A DNA stretch of 64,000 bases from Temnopleurus reevesii (Eukaryota; Echinodermata; Echinoidea; Temnopleuroida; Temnopleuridae), in contig BQKZ01000115.1 of NCBI GenBank assembly GCA_036244855.1, positions 97,700 to 161,699 of the forward strand. Direction: 5' to 3'. Both the position numbers and the translations under genes were made by a program. Below, piece after piece: positions 22,606 through 34,487 of the stretch. Each line of letters starts with the position of its first letter. Within the stretch, counting starts at the first letter, position 1. Below the pieces are notes generated by a model that saw only the letters and a list, made by a program, of their open reading frames with translations, searched no databases and was not told where the DNA came from.

Positions 22606-24457
22606 TAAACTTCAAATTCTGCATTCTGCAATCATAACTCATAAATCCTTGTCTATTTTTTTCCACTGGACGAAAAAATGCTTGTTATTACTCTAATATA
22701 CAGTAGTCTCGCGCCAATTTTTAACCATAACAAAAAAGGTAGGAATAAAAATGTTAGAAAGAGAAAAGTAAAATTATACGTAGCAATCTAATGCTGGTAC
22801 CATTTTTGCTTGTTTATGATCACAATACCAGGAGCATTTTTACAATCAAATTTTGTTTTTGTAGATTATCAATGCTTTTTGTCGCAATGTCTGTTTGGAA
22901 ATATAAAAGCATTTTGCACAATAAAACATTAATCGACCCGATCGTATTCAATTATGGGCTTAATCGTCCAGACCATATGACCTGATGTTTATTTTGAATA
23001 ATTATTAGACGCTTCCTGAAATATGTGACATTCAGCTATATACTTAATGAAATAATTTCGCAGTTTGTACTATTTGATTTACTGTAATAAAAAAAGAAAT
23101 CAGCGAATATTAGCCGCTTTTTTAGTTTCATGCACCATCACCTCATCATTACCGAAGCAAGTATTTACAGATTGTAGACCAATTTAGCTAGACACCTGTT
23201 TTGAAGAGACACAAGTGGATTAAAGCCCTTTTCAACGTAGCGTTTTTATTACAAACATGCGTTGAAATCCAATTCTAGAAATCAATCGCATTTCGATTTT
23301 CTGTCGCAACAGAGGAAGAGAATATAGAAATACCAAGTAACTAAACAGGTGACATTTCGGATTAAGGCACATTTCACTCGAGTACGTAAATATCCGCTCG
23401 TGGTAGATGGAGTTACGAGGAGAATTTCGCCGAAATATTGTTCAAAATATTGTTATAATATATCGGGCAAAAGGGTGCCGCCCTCGTAGTTAAAAGGAGA
23501 AAATGTTTCGAATTCAATGCCTCGAGCAGTCTAGCAACAATACAACAGCTTAATCGATTGTGTCGTGAGGACTGCGTGAAAGATATGTCTTTACTGTTCT
23601 AGTTAGTAATGCTACCGCAGAAATCTCGTATTCGGCATACAAGAACAGTTTTAAGAACTTTAATAAAGAGCCTAATAATTTACTGCTCTTGGACAGTTTT
23701 TGTGAAAGTTTGGAGGATGTTTAAAACATAATTCCGGAACGTCTTGTCTAAAAGGAGGTATACTGGAACGTAACCGTACATCAACCATACTAAGACCACA
23801 TTAGCAGTATACGTTGTCATCATACTTAATCTTCGTACGATCAACGATCTAATACGTCGTTGGTTGGCTACTATTGTGGCCCATGCATGATTACTATTTT
23901 GCGCGATACAAACATGGATTTATAACGTGAGATATATTGGATAGTCAAGTCGACTGCAGTCGTTATTTCGTTCGACACGGTCTGTGGCGGTATTGATACG
24001 GAATATAACGGTCTGATACGGTCAGTATTCGATTCACTACGGTTTGCAACGATTTAGAAATATATTCACGCTGCGCTCAGACTTCATGAACGGGCAATTA
24101 CGGCTCATGGCGGTAACGAAACTTTCGTGACCAGTATGTGTACTGCCATACTACTTAGAAAAGAACTGAAAAGGGAGTTTACGTCAGAAACTACAAACAG
24201 AATTTTAATGAAAACTTCTTTGAGGTTTTTTTTTATTTTAAGTGAATTGCAGGATCAACACTGCTTACAAATACATTTCAACATCCCGTTTTCACCAAAG
24301 AAAATGTTACAGTGCCCCCTCATTTCTTCTTGAATGAACATTGACGAATATATTCCCAATTCTGAATTCACAATGCACACGCCTCAAGTGCCATTTTACA
24401 TACGAGTGATGGATTCTGAATTGCTATCAGGTGATCCGATCTAGCACCTGAAACTAT
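22606..24457. other. Nothing recognised
   Basis: 1.85 kb of AT-rich sequence. ORFs at 22791-22985 and 24127-24333 are under 70 codons and lack motifs. Confidence 0.4.
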
Positions 24458-24705
24458 AGGCCAACTCACACATTTGCGTTATAGTCTGCGCCGGCCTAGC
24501 GGGTTATTTTTATTAAAAAAAGGTTACTCAAGCGCACTGGATACGCTGGACAGATGGTAGACCGACGTTCGACTTGCGCTCAAGGAGCGTACGCCGAACG
24601 TCAGTCCACCTTATATGACCTGCGTCTTTGTGCGTCCAGGGAGCGTTTTAAATTGTTAAACGCTTGGTCGACGCGGAATAAAAACACAAAGGTGTGAGTC
24701 GGCCT
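24458..24705. mobile_element. MITE family A, copy 4
   Basis: Ends AGGCCAACTCACACA and GGTGTGAGTCGGCC. The interior has CAAGGAGCGTACGCC and GAACGTCAGTCCACC. Flanking target bases are not a clean duplication. Confidence 0.88.
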
Positions 24706-25530
24706 TAATACGAAGAGGTTCAATGTACATCTGTTTTTCATCTGAAGACACAAGCCACTGAATACTGATTCATCTGAGCTGCATTTATTTCACACATGAT
24801 TGCATGTTTCCTGGGCCGTGCGACTTAAAGGCAGTTAGAGAATGATTTTAATCACTTACGATGCAGGTTCTGATTTGTATCAATACTTCACAAGAGCGTT
24901 ATAGGAATATTAATGAATGTTTCCAATCCTACCAATATTCATAACAGAATATTGTAAAATAGATATCGATTTCCTGAAGGAATTCTCATAACTGATGACG
25001 GAACAAATATTGCATTGAATTAATGTTATTTGGGAATATCAGCTATACATTGTTCAACGATTTTAATTATGAATCTACAACAAAAGTGCATTAATTTTTG
25101 AACGTCTTAAAGATAATAAATGGGCCCAAAAAGATGTATAATTGCGAATCTTTTTTTTTTTTTGTGAAAGTTATTATGATATCCAATTTTAAGCACATTG
25201 TCTACCATTGTGATTATGCAATCTTAAAAATTCTCAAATAAAACTTTCTGTCCGATTACATTCAGATGGATGAAAACCAACAAATAATGCAAAAGTATGT
25301 GTGAGAATTAATTAATCAAGTGTATTGAAGACTCATAATTCCATTTCAACCTATGACATAGTTCACACTTTAGCTTTTCAGAAGCCCTACACGTTGATAT
25401 TGAGGACTAACGTTTTTTATAGCCGAATCTACAGATGTATGTATACCATCAATGATTCCGATAACAGTTAACAAATTCTGACAGTCGACATCCTTCTTTA
25501 ACAAAAGCAATGTTATGTGATGTTATTCCT
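24706..25530. other. Nothing recognised
   Basis: AT-rich sequence, no ORF of interest. Confidence 0.4.
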
Positions 25531-25534
25531 TTAA

Positions 25535-26014
25535 AGGTATATATTGGTAATGGTCGTGATGCAGAAAGTGATGTGAAACGAGGTGATGTATTCACAAGTT
25601 GCTTAACATACATAAATATAACTGTATACGAAATAAGGAGAGAAAATTCGAAGTATACTGGAGTATTTTACGTCGAACACGCCAATCAGCCATTATTCCT
25701 ACGGTGTACTAAGTGCTTTTGCACGGGGGAGTGTCGGCCTGAAATGGGCGGTGCGATCGGTGGTATTGTCTGCGGTGTGTGAGTTCGCATTCATTGTGTA
25801 CGTGAAGCATGTTGTGTAAGAAAGAACGACCGCAGCATCAATTTTTATTTTGCGATAATTAAGCCATTTCTTGATAGATTTTAATCAAACAAACTATGAA
25901 GAAGCTCTAATTTGCTATTGATAAACTGATTTATGATAATACTTTTACTGCAGCTCACAAAGTACTGGTAGTTAAATATCTGAAATGCCATCCTCCCAAA
26001 ACTGGTCGATCGGT
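25535..26014. mobile_element. TTAA-bounded MITE family P, copy 1, 480 bp
   Basis: It is a direct repeat of 48091-48567, sharing GATGCAGAAAGTGATGT, GATGTATTCACAAGTTGCTT, ACGTCGAACACG, ATTATTCCTACGGTGT and CCTCCCAAAACTGGTC. TTAA lies at 25531-25534 and 26015-26018. The 90-codon ORF inside (25510-25782) is interrupted by a stop in the second copy, so I do not treat it as coding. Confidence 0.78.
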
Positions 26015-26242
26015 TTAAGCTCGATCGGATGAATCAATTCACAGCACTTTTCTGCACGCATAGTCTTCACGAGAAAACAAATCATTATTCGACAACAAGT
26101 GTTGTTCCTGAACGATGGTTGTGATCATGGCCTTCAACTCCTGATTACTCATTCACCTCCCCAATCAGAAATCAATCATAGAATACCTGGAAAGCAATCC
26201 TCTTCTGAAACTCGAAACCTCTTAGGGATCCTGCGGGCGGCC
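26015..26242. other. Short spacer, nothing recognised
   Basis: No feature beyond the flanking repeats. Confidence 0.4.
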
Positions 26243-26785
26243 GCCAGAAGACATGGCTGAATTGAAATGAATCTACGAAAGATGACCTCAATCTAAAAGT
26301 GGGATGAAATACCAACCTCTGGCCATGATATGGGGAGATTGATGTTGGGGATAAACATGCATAATTATGTCGCCATAGAATCCTGTGTCATTTTACCTGT
26401 AGAAAATCATGTAAAATCTATTGATTAGCCCAAGAGTAGATTAGGCCGACAAGCCAGAAGACATGGCTGAAATGAAATGAATCTGCGAAAGATGACCTCA
26501 ATCCAAAAGTGGGATAAAATACCAGCCTCTGGCCATGATATGGGGATATGTGATGTTGGAGATAAACATGCATAATTAGACACCTGTGTGATTTACCTGT
26601 AGAAAATTATGTAAAATCTACCGATTAGACCAAGAATAGATTAAGCCCCGGACACATAGGACCCCGGAAGCAACACGATTCACCCCGACTCGTTGATCTG
26701 AGGCAGTTAACTGTGAATTTAAAGAGTCGGAGTGAGTCGTGTTGCTTCCGGGGGCCCTATGTGACCGGGGCATTAGGCCGACAAG
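26243..26785. repeat. Tandem duplication of about 210 bp, second copy interrupted by a MITE
   Basis: Copy 1 starts at 26243 and copy 2 at 26453, both with GCCAGAAGACATGGCTGAA. They share AAAGATGACCTCAATC, CTCTGGCCATGATATGGGGA and ATAAACATGCATAATTA. Copy 1 ends AGATTAGGCCGACAAG. In copy 2 the same site is split by the family C element at 26644-26772. Confidence 0.9.
26644..26772. mobile_element. MITE family C, copy 2, with empty-site proof of TTA duplication
   Basis: A 129 bp hairpin with ends AGCCCCGGACACATAGG and CCTATGTGACCGGGGCA. TTA at 26641-26643 and 26773-26775 flanks it. The unoccupied tandem copy reads AGATTAGGCCGAC at the same site with a single TTA, which demonstrates a 3-bp TTA target duplication, as in PIF/Harbinger elements. 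Confidence 0.95.
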
Positions 26786-27060
26786 GGCTAAGTAAAGGCA
26801 CAATGGAATTATCTCGAATGTATGAATCCAAATACATTTCTATAAAGTCTAAATTATTGGTATCTGGTATTTGGAAGAAATGAAGCCCCATTCAGCCCTA
26901 TTGCATGACCAAGAACCCTTGGCTAGTACCCTACAACCTTTGGATTCCAGTCAGTTATGCATTAAGTGTGATATCTTGACTGAAATCCGCTGATGCAAAA
27001 TGGAATATTGGAGTGATGACAAGACAACGCCTTAAGCAGTTTCCTTTCTGCTCGATGGGA

Positions 27061-27293
27061 AGGCCGAATCACACTTTCACGTTTTCAGCTTGCATCGGCC
27101 CAGCGTTTTTGACATTTAAAAACACTCCGGATGCACAAAGATGCAGGTCATACGGAAGACTGAGGCTCGGCGTACGCTCCGCGTCAGTCCACCTACTTAT
27201 TAGCGTATACTGGGAATGTATACGAGGAATGCTTTTAATTTTCAAAAACGCTAGGCCGACGCAAGCTGAAAACGCAAAGGTGTGAGTTGGTCT
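27061..27293. mobile_element. MITE family A, copy 5
   Basis: Ends AGGCCGAATCACAC and GTGTGAGTTGGTCT. The central part is rearranged (an extra GTATAC-containing stretch), but the terminal 60 bp are typical. Confidence 0.85.
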
Positions 27294-28127
27294 TTAAAGA
27301 AACTAACCTACCTTGACAGCATATTTATTGCTTCATCAGACAAGGAACCAGGCAGAAAAGATCCTGAGGGCCTGTAATAAATGGGCAATTATTTAGGCTA
27401 CCTGGCCATTACACTATGATCATGATGATAAACGTAAGATATTGGAATTTTTGGTTTGAGTGGATCATACGGCTTTAACGGCCCTTAAGAGGCCGTTTGC
27501 TAGGATTGTTTTTTTTAATAACATGGCATCCAATAATCTTTACGCTCGAATAGCACAAAACACTTCGAAGGCGTTCACTGTGCATAATGAAATTGGTTCG
27601 TTGCATAAAATGCCTTACATGCGACAAATATAGACCGATTTTTCCATTAAAGTAGAACTCCATGTATTCAAACTTGGCCAATATATGTTGTTGTTGGTTT
27701 TTAATGCTACATTGAGCAATGCCATTTGGGATCACTGTACTGATGACGTCATAGAAGAATTATTGAGCATTCTTCAAGAGCGAGCCATATGGATTGATGT
27801 GTCAGAGATTATTTTCGATGTAAAAATAATCATGAAACCTTCACCCAAATGAGCATAATACGAAGCAAGCAAACTTAAGCTGAGCACTTTCAAAGTTAAC
27901 AGTATCGTGCAATTTATTTATTTTAGTGTATACAGTGACATATTGCATAAAAAGTTGCGTTCAAACGCAACTCAGAAAATCCTCAATACGCGCTCCTGAT
28001 TGGTTGAAAATGTAGTTGCGTTAGAATTTTGACTTCCGTGTAAACACAACCTTTTCTGCAATAGGGCCCTTGTACAGATACGACCTCTCTGCCTATCTAT
28101 ACTTAATATCCATAAGATTTGTGATTG
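27294..28127. other. Nothing recognised apart from a short palindrome
   Basis: AGTTGCGTT and AACGCAACT form a hairpin near 27954-27973. The 86-codon minus ORF at 27475-27735 has no motif. Confidence 0.4.
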
Positions 28128-28325
28128 CAGATATGCCAACCATTACAGAATATGCATGCTGTGTATTTGTATATGAAATTAAGGCTCTCATCTCAAGTGA
28201 ATATCTGAGAGCATGATAGTTGTTGACATTATTTCTCTCACTTTTGTTCAGCTCTTTCGTTCTTCACATTCTAATTTTGCCTCATTTATATTCCGAACCG
28301 GTTGGCATCTCTGCAATCGCCAGAT
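28128..28325. repeat. Dispersed repeat R, copy 1
   Basis: It matches 40147-40350 in the same orientation. Shared strings: TCTGAGAGCATG/GCTGAGAGCATG, TTTCGTTCTTCACATTC and CGGTTGGCATCTCTGC. There are no obvious terminal inverted repeats. It is probably an old transposon fragment or a diverged segmental copy. Confidence 0.65.
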
Positions 28326-29100
28326 ACATAGAAAGTCATCCCCATTGTGCATAAACTAAAGAAAAACGATCTTCACCCCTTCCTCTGGCTTAGTGTCATC
28401 CGTTCCCTTCTCTTTCGACCAACTCCCGTAAGAGGAGAATCTGTGAAATTTTACCTCGTACAGACACTAGGGCGTTACAAGGATTTTCTGTAATACTACA
28501 GTATAGTGCAGGGAACTCGCTGTATTAATGAACACTCCCTTTTTTCCTCCATAAAGCCAGGATGATTATGCTTTTCGTGCCTGGGAAAGCATATTTGGCC
28601 AGACTTTAGGCGGTTAGATGTACTCTGTCAAAGAGCAAGACTGTCATAAAACACCACGTTAACCTATATTGAGTGGTGTGCTAGTATGACAATAAAAACT
28701 GCTAAGATTTTTGAAAATCACTATCGCTTTGGAGCATCATTAAGCGCTCAGCTTTTTTTTGACAAAAATCATAAGCAAAATATTTGAAAAAGGAAGTCAA
28801 TTCGATATCCATACATGGTTCACCACAAAGTAATCATGTTACTTAATATAATAAGGATTTATTGTGTTAAATTCGGGGTTTTGCCGTCGCGTCGGTATGC
28901 TCATATTTCAATGCGCTTCGTTGTCCCAATTTTTCATAGCTTTAGACAATAGAAAAAATCCGTACACATGCTAAAGGGGAAACACATTACATCTGAGAGC
29001 TGCGTAAACATGGTAAAGCAGTTAGTATGTGCTTGCTAAACTACGTTTTGCTTTGCTTTAATTCATAATTATTCATTTCATTTTGTTTGTAACATTATCA
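28326..29100. other. Nothing recognised
   Basis: AT-rich sequence without supported features. Confidence 0.4.
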
Positions 29101-29303
29101 TCACCGATGCCACAAGACGTTTTAAATAAACATAGCACACTTTGGATATTTTTTAATCCTTATGTTTGTTATATGTACTTTTAATGTGTAATGTACACAC
29201 GTTTGAATAAGTTTTGTTGCACGGACCTATTGAAAAACAATGTGCTGAACTGGGTTTCTAACCGTGTTTAAATAAATTAATCAAATCAAATCAAATCAAA
29301 TCA
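29101..29303 (+). mobile_element. Probable LINE 3' end with (ATCAA)n tail
   Basis: AAATAAATTAATCAAATC leads into about four ATCAA units at 29279-29302, a form common at the 3' ends of non-LTR retrotransposons. No coding part is visible upstream, so the boundaries are uncertain. Confidence 0.5.
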
Positions 29304-30910
29304 TATATTTGCGAAATTAGGAGATCAATTTGTGAATATTCTTTTAAAAGTACAGGCAAATGGCAATGTATCTCAATTATTCAGGGTGGCAAATAGCATG
29401 GAGAAAGGGGCTCTTAAACGACCTTGAAAACTTCCTATATCGGGAGCACCTTGAAAGCGTTCGTCTATTTGATCTACGTGACGGTCAAACTAAGGCTTGT
29501 TATGCTCATATCGTGTTACTCGCTAGTCACAAGGTATGATGTAGCAGAGTTGAGATCATTTTATCGAAATGATATTAACCCGATGAGTACTGGAATCTGC
29601 TGGTGCCCAAAGAAGGTCTTTGGAAATTTCAGAATTAAGTTGATTATTCAAAGTAGATTGTCTTTCGAAATGCTCATCATTCCACTGTATCTTTAAATGA
29701 AATTCATTAATTGAAATGAGCGGATGTTCTATTGCATATGTCAACATTTTTGTTTTACTTTATTGTGTTTTACATTTTTTTTGTATCCATCTTATATTCA
29801 GTATGACCTTATACACTTTCTGGTTTTTTTTTTTATTTTGATTACGAAACTCTAACATTACAGTCTCCAAGTAAACTGCGGCATTCGAATAGCCACAAAG
29901 ACTATTGATTTTGGAAGCTTTGAAGATGTATTGTGTAGTTCCGGAATTTTGATGGGTACTGCATGGTAGTACAGATGCAATATAGCACGTGCATTTTCTT
30001 GTGTGTCCTTTTAAAAGCACCTCACGAGTGATAGGTTAGGTCATAATGAACAGTCATGTGGAACAGTGATTAACATGTTCCAGTCCAATAAATATAATTT
30101 TGTGGGGGTGCAAGTTTGGACAAAGTGGGCCCTTTTTGGCAGCCCAATGGTTGACAAAAAACATGTGCATTTAATATATTGTCAACGAGCTGCCACGTGA
30201 GAAAAAAAGGGACATTGCTTCTGATTTGAAGGGGTATTGGTGAGGGGGGCAAGTATTTGTCTGAGGCTGTCGCCGTACCCTGGGAACGAACCTGTCTTTG
30301 GTAGCTCCGTTGCCGATATCTGCAGCGAGAAGCAATAACGGGGGCAGAAGTTCTCTCGGCTAGATGACACTCATCGGTTTCATTGAATCTATTAACAATA
30401 AAACTTCAGGGAAATGGCTCTTGCATACATAATTACAACAGCGATAGGTCACATTGTAATGTATACATCGTCATTGATACGTTTAGGACTTCCAGGCCAG
30501 CCGAAATTATACGCTGAAGAGAATATATGCAATCATCAGACTCCAGGAGATACGTCAAAACGTCTTGGATATCGTGTCACCTTACACGAATTTCTTTCCC
30601 TTCATCTTCTTTTTTATTGAATGTTTTTCTTGCGCTCGTATTGATATCGGTTGAGCCATAATGTCGGTCAAAACTATTGACTTTCCCCGATGGTATTTGT
30701 TTTTCATGTTTTTCCTTGACTATTCAATTCAAACTTGTGAGTACGGGTAAGAGTTTCCCCGCAAGCTTTTATTCACAAAAAAAGTTCACCCCGGTGACCT
30801 TTATGTATTATCTACAAAGAATGAAATACCGATCAATAAAAATTCTAATTTTTGTAACGCCATTTTCAACTTTACAGTAGTCGTTTCCGACGTTCTCATC
30901 CAATTTCTTA
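29304..30910. other. Nothing recognised
   Basis: 1.6 kb. ORFs of 60-90 codons on both strands (29424-29696, 29760-30020, 30414-30620, 30677-30880) have no motifs I recognise, and splice contexts are not convincing. Confidence 0.35.
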
Positions 30911-30911
30911 A

Positions 30912-30935
30912 ATGATGATGATAATAATAATAATG

Positions 30936-30967
<32 letters not shown>

Positions 30968-31188
30968 CATAATAATGTCTTATTTACCCAGGGTAGCCAC
31001 ATTCAGATGTAAGCTCGCTGCTCTTCCAGCGGGCCCTGCATAACATAAAGTTATTATTACCCGTCTCCTTTCTTAAATGCCGAGCGTCTGGCAAGAAGGC
31101 TGATAGTCCCATTCTTATAAGTCCTTGGTGTGACTCGGCTGGGGATCGAACCCACGACCATCCGTTCATGGGGCAGACGCTCCAAACA
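30912..31188 (-). mobile_element. SINE family S2, minus-strand copy
   Basis: On the minus strand it reads GTCTGCCCCATGAACGGA, then the B box GGGTTCGATCCCC, GGACTTATAA, CCTTCTTGCCAGACGCTCGG, TTATGTTATGCAGGGCCCGC and AGAGCAGCGAGCTTACA. It ends in a long (ATT)n/(ATC)n tail at 30912-30980. The 5' A-box region is degenerate compared with the copy at 53392. Confidence 0.9.
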
Positions 31189-31717
31189 TGAGTGTTTACT
31201 ATTCATTTACTATATGTATTCTTAATACAGCAGTATCAGCTGTAGCAACATTAATTGTTTCATTGATAATTCCCATTAGTAGAAACATTTGAAGGGTGTC
31301 ATCCTCCCTAACTTATCCAATTTACAATTTAAACGATTTTGCTGTCTACTTCTAGTCAATTCTTTCATATTTTAATGATTTCTTTCAAATTTAATGATTG
31401 ACAGTTTCATTGCAGAAAAAGTTCAATATTTTTCATCATTAATGCAATTATTTTAGAACAAAAAGTATGATACTAGAGCTTATTGTGAAAAATGACATTT
31501 CCAACAGTATACCTGAAAGTTATTCAGTATTCTTGTTGCACTTTGGTTATCCCAAAGACCCTAAATTGTGTCATCATATTAAATTCTTCCAGAATCGATG
31601 TTGTCTTAATATCATATCTCGCTAGACGGTGCCATTCAACTGACATGCTCCGGCAACAGTAGATGTAACTCATTCTATTGTACTGAGCAAGGGATTGCAA
31701 GCCCCCATCACTCTTTA
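31189..31717. other. Nothing recognised
   Basis: AT-rich spacer. Confidence 0.4.
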
Positions 31718-32140
31718 AAGCTGACTCACACCTTTGCGTTTTTAGCCTGCGTCGGTCCAGCATTTTTTTTTTTTTTTAGAATTAAACACGCTCCCCGAGT
31801 GATAAGTATACGCTGATCAGACGGAGGACTGAGGTTCAGCTTGCGCTCAAGGGTTTGTATGCCAAACGTCTAACGTATGAACTGCGTCTTTGTGCGTCCA
31901 GGGCGGTGTTTCACCAAGTTACGAAATACTGTAAAAGGAACTTTACGCATGTCTGGTATCACTTCTTGTGCTGAATGATCGAAAATCTTACGCGCATTAC
32001 ACTCATTAACGTCCTCCAGTCTTGCTTAAAGTCGTGCGTAACTTTAAGAACGGTTTGGTCAATCACCGCCCAGCGAGCGTTTTTATTGTCAAAAACGCTG
32101 GGCTGACGCAACCTAACAAGGCAGAGGTGTGAATCGGCCT
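31718..32140. mobile_element. MITE family A, copy 6, split by a family B element
   Basis: Left part 31718-31901 (AAGCTGACTCACACC to GTGCGTCCAG), right part 32071-32140 (AGCGAGCGTTTTT to GTGTGAATCGGCCT). TTA lies outside both ends. Removing the insertion restores the family A string GCGTCCAG-GAGCG. Confidence 0.93.
31902..32070. mobile_element. MITE family B, copy 2, nested in family A, 169 bp
   Basis: The left end GGCGGTGTTTCACCAAG is intact. The right end reads outward GGCGGTGATTGACC, slightly mutated. CAG at 31899-31901 and 32071-32073 is the target duplication, and other A copies show a single CAG in this position. Confidence 0.94.
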
Positions 32141-32277
32141 TTAGCCAGTCCAGGCAAGTCAGGCATTGATTGGGTATACGATTGCATTGGAAATGTGGGC
32201 TAGCGGGGTTGCATTTCTTGCACATTTGTTGATTTAGGTTTCACTCTATGCCTTGATGTTCATCCTGCTCGATTTTA

Positions 32278-32516
32278 AGGTCGAAGCAGACCTTTGCGTT
32301 TTTAATCTGCGTCCGCTCAGCGTTTTTAGAAATTAAAAACGCTCCCTGGACGCACGGAGTACGCGGAGCAGGCGGTAGACTGACGTTCGACTTGCACTCA
32401 AGGAGCGTACGCCTACTGTCAATCCTCTGTATGACCTGCATCTGGGGAGCGTTTTTATATTAAAAAAAAAACACTGGGCCGACGCAGGCTAAAAACGCAA
32501 AGGTGTGAGTCAGTCG
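32278..32516. mobile_element. MITE family A, copy 7, TTA duplication
   Basis: A 239 bp element with TTA at 32275-32277 and 32517-32519. Ends AGGTCGAAGCAGACC and GGTGTGAGTCAGTCG. It lies only about 140 bp from copy 6. Confidence 0.9.
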
Positions 32517-32800
32517 TTAATAAGGAGTATTCTCGATGTATTCTGACATTCTCTCGGATAGATATTTACCCTCCTTCGGTCTCCTCTTGATTAGTTTTCC
32601 AATCATTACGGAGAGAAACCTCCAACACTGCACCCATGGGGAAAGAGTGTAAAGAATTCATTGTTTGATGTGTTCGGGACAATTAGGATTCTTTCGGTGG
32701 GTGGTGACATTAAAGCTATGCATTATTACTCACCACAATTTAGGATCGTGACCAAAATCATATTCAGATAAAATGAACTTTTAAATTCATATATTTAGAA
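32517..32800. other. Nothing recognised
   Basis: Spacer without features. Confidence 0.4.
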
Positions 32801-32974
32801 TATCATATAAACTTTTTTCCGAAAAATTAAGTCGAACGCAAATTCAATGCTGCTCTGTAATGATATTTAAATCGGAACTGCCTTGTGATTGTTGTGTCTG
32901 CACAGTTGAATACAAGGTGAACAGATCTATTGTCTGTGGCTCACTTTATTTTACGGAAGTAGTTGATATCGTCG
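32801..32974 (-). mobile_element. MITE family F, copy 3
   Basis: It is inverted relative to the 15235 and 16157 copies: AAATTAAGTCGAACGCAAAT, ATCGGAACTGCCTTG, GCACAGTTGAATACA. Ends are ATCATATAAACTTTTTTCCG and CGGAAGTAGTTGATATCG. Confidence 0.85.
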
Positions 32975-33585
32975 TTTAGTAATTTCATAGTGTTAATCAT
33001 AAACATTGATGTTATGATTTATTATTATTTTTTTTTTTCTATTTAGGTATCCAGGACAAAATTATTGTAAATATTATTGACTTACATTTCATCGAGCATA
33101 AATGTTTATCTAGTGCGATTTATGTAAGCGCAATTATTCAACTGATCCGATTTCATGTCACGGAATCCATTCTTAATGGTGATTGACTGCCAAATTATAC
33201 TTCGCACCATTAGTTTTCCAGTAATTTATCAAAAATCACTTCACCTCATCTTCTTAGCTTCAACACATTCGTGAATAATTTCGTTGCATTTATTTGTATA
33301 CATTCTTATGGGTCGAGTTGATCGACCGATAACACAATAACACAATAACACAATGCTTCCTGGTGGACCTCTCCTTTTCCAGTTTCTGTTACTATTCATC
33401 TTTTGACAAATATTTCAGTCTATTTTCAGTCTATGAAATTTATCAATTCTGTTGTTTTTGTGTACGACTAAAATATTTTATAAATTATATTGTTATTTTG
33501 ATCTACATTGTATTTTGATTTACATTATATTGTTATTTTGATTGTACTGGAAAAGAGAAAAAATAAAATTGAAATTGAAATTGAA
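32975..33585 (+). other. Mostly unknown; possible LINE 3' end with a TGAAAT tail
   Basis: The right part has AATAAAATTGAAATTGAAAT (about 33562-33588), a short tandem tail typical of non-LTR retrotransposon 3' ends. It directly abuts the next family F copy. A (CACAATAA)n patch lies at 33325-33353. Confidence 0.4.
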
Positions 33586-33749
33586 ATATAATCTATTTCC
33601 GTAAATTTAAGACGAACGCAAAGTCAATGTTCCTTTTTAATGCTATTGAAATCGGAACCGGCTTGTAATTGTTATATCCGCACAGTTCAATACATGGCGT
33701 ACGGATGTATTGTCCATGACCGACTTTATTTAGTAGTTTATATCGTGTT
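33586..33749 (-). mobile_element. MITE family F, copy 4
   Basis: Ends ATATAATCTATTTCCG and TAGTTTATATCGTGTT. The interior ATCGGAACCGGCTTG and GCACAGTTCAATACATGGCG matches copies 1-3 in reverse. Confidence 0.87.
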
Positions 33750-34487
33750 CGATATTCTTTTCAAAATTGTTAATCCATATAACTCGTTGATCCTATACGC
33801 AAAATGGGTTATATATCACCTCATAAGAGCGCGGATTGAGTGATACAGGAAAACATGCTGAATGGTGTGGTACACTGATAGCTCTGCATATTGTGAGTGT
33901 GGAAAGGGCACTCAGGTTTCGCCTCATGCATCCTCTGTGCTAGGAAACTTGGAAACCTGGTATAAAAGCAGCGTCTGAGCGTAAATGATCTTCGGTTGCT
34001 TTGCCATAATTTACATTTTTTTCTCGGGTCGGCCTTCCGGCTTTTAGTCAAATGTAATAGAGTGTTACGGAACTTTGGTGATGTTATCTTTCCAGGTCAT
34101 CGTATGGTCACAACAATGTGTATGCTATATTATATTGCTAAATGTTTGAATTAAGTAGTGTTCATACAGAATAATTTACTATCTATGTAAAGACTAATTC
34201 TTCCAAATTTGAATGTATTTTCAAGTGTCAGGCAAATTTATGAAGTAAAATCTTACAATCACTAATTTTTAATGAATCTGTCAGTTGTTCTCAGCAAATT
34301 CTGCACATTATACTTTAAAAGAATAGGAATACTAAAACTAATACTTCTAATAGAGACGGGCGTTTCCATATGTTGTTATTGCTCGCATCTTCTATGTTCT
34401 AAAGAATGTCCTGACAACATTACATACTACATGGATTGCGTACGTGTCTCAAAGGAGCCATTTTGTCACGTAATGACACCTTAAGAG
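33750..34487. other. Nothing recognised
   Basis: AT-rich sequence. ORFs of 70-76 codons have no motifs. Confidence 0.4.

Noticed and set aside
22074..22637. ORFs over gap 2
   Set aside because: Same artefact of translating N.
25510..25782. 90-codon ORF
   Set aside because: It lies in the TTAA-bounded repeat P; the second copy at 48091 has a stop and length differences in the same region.
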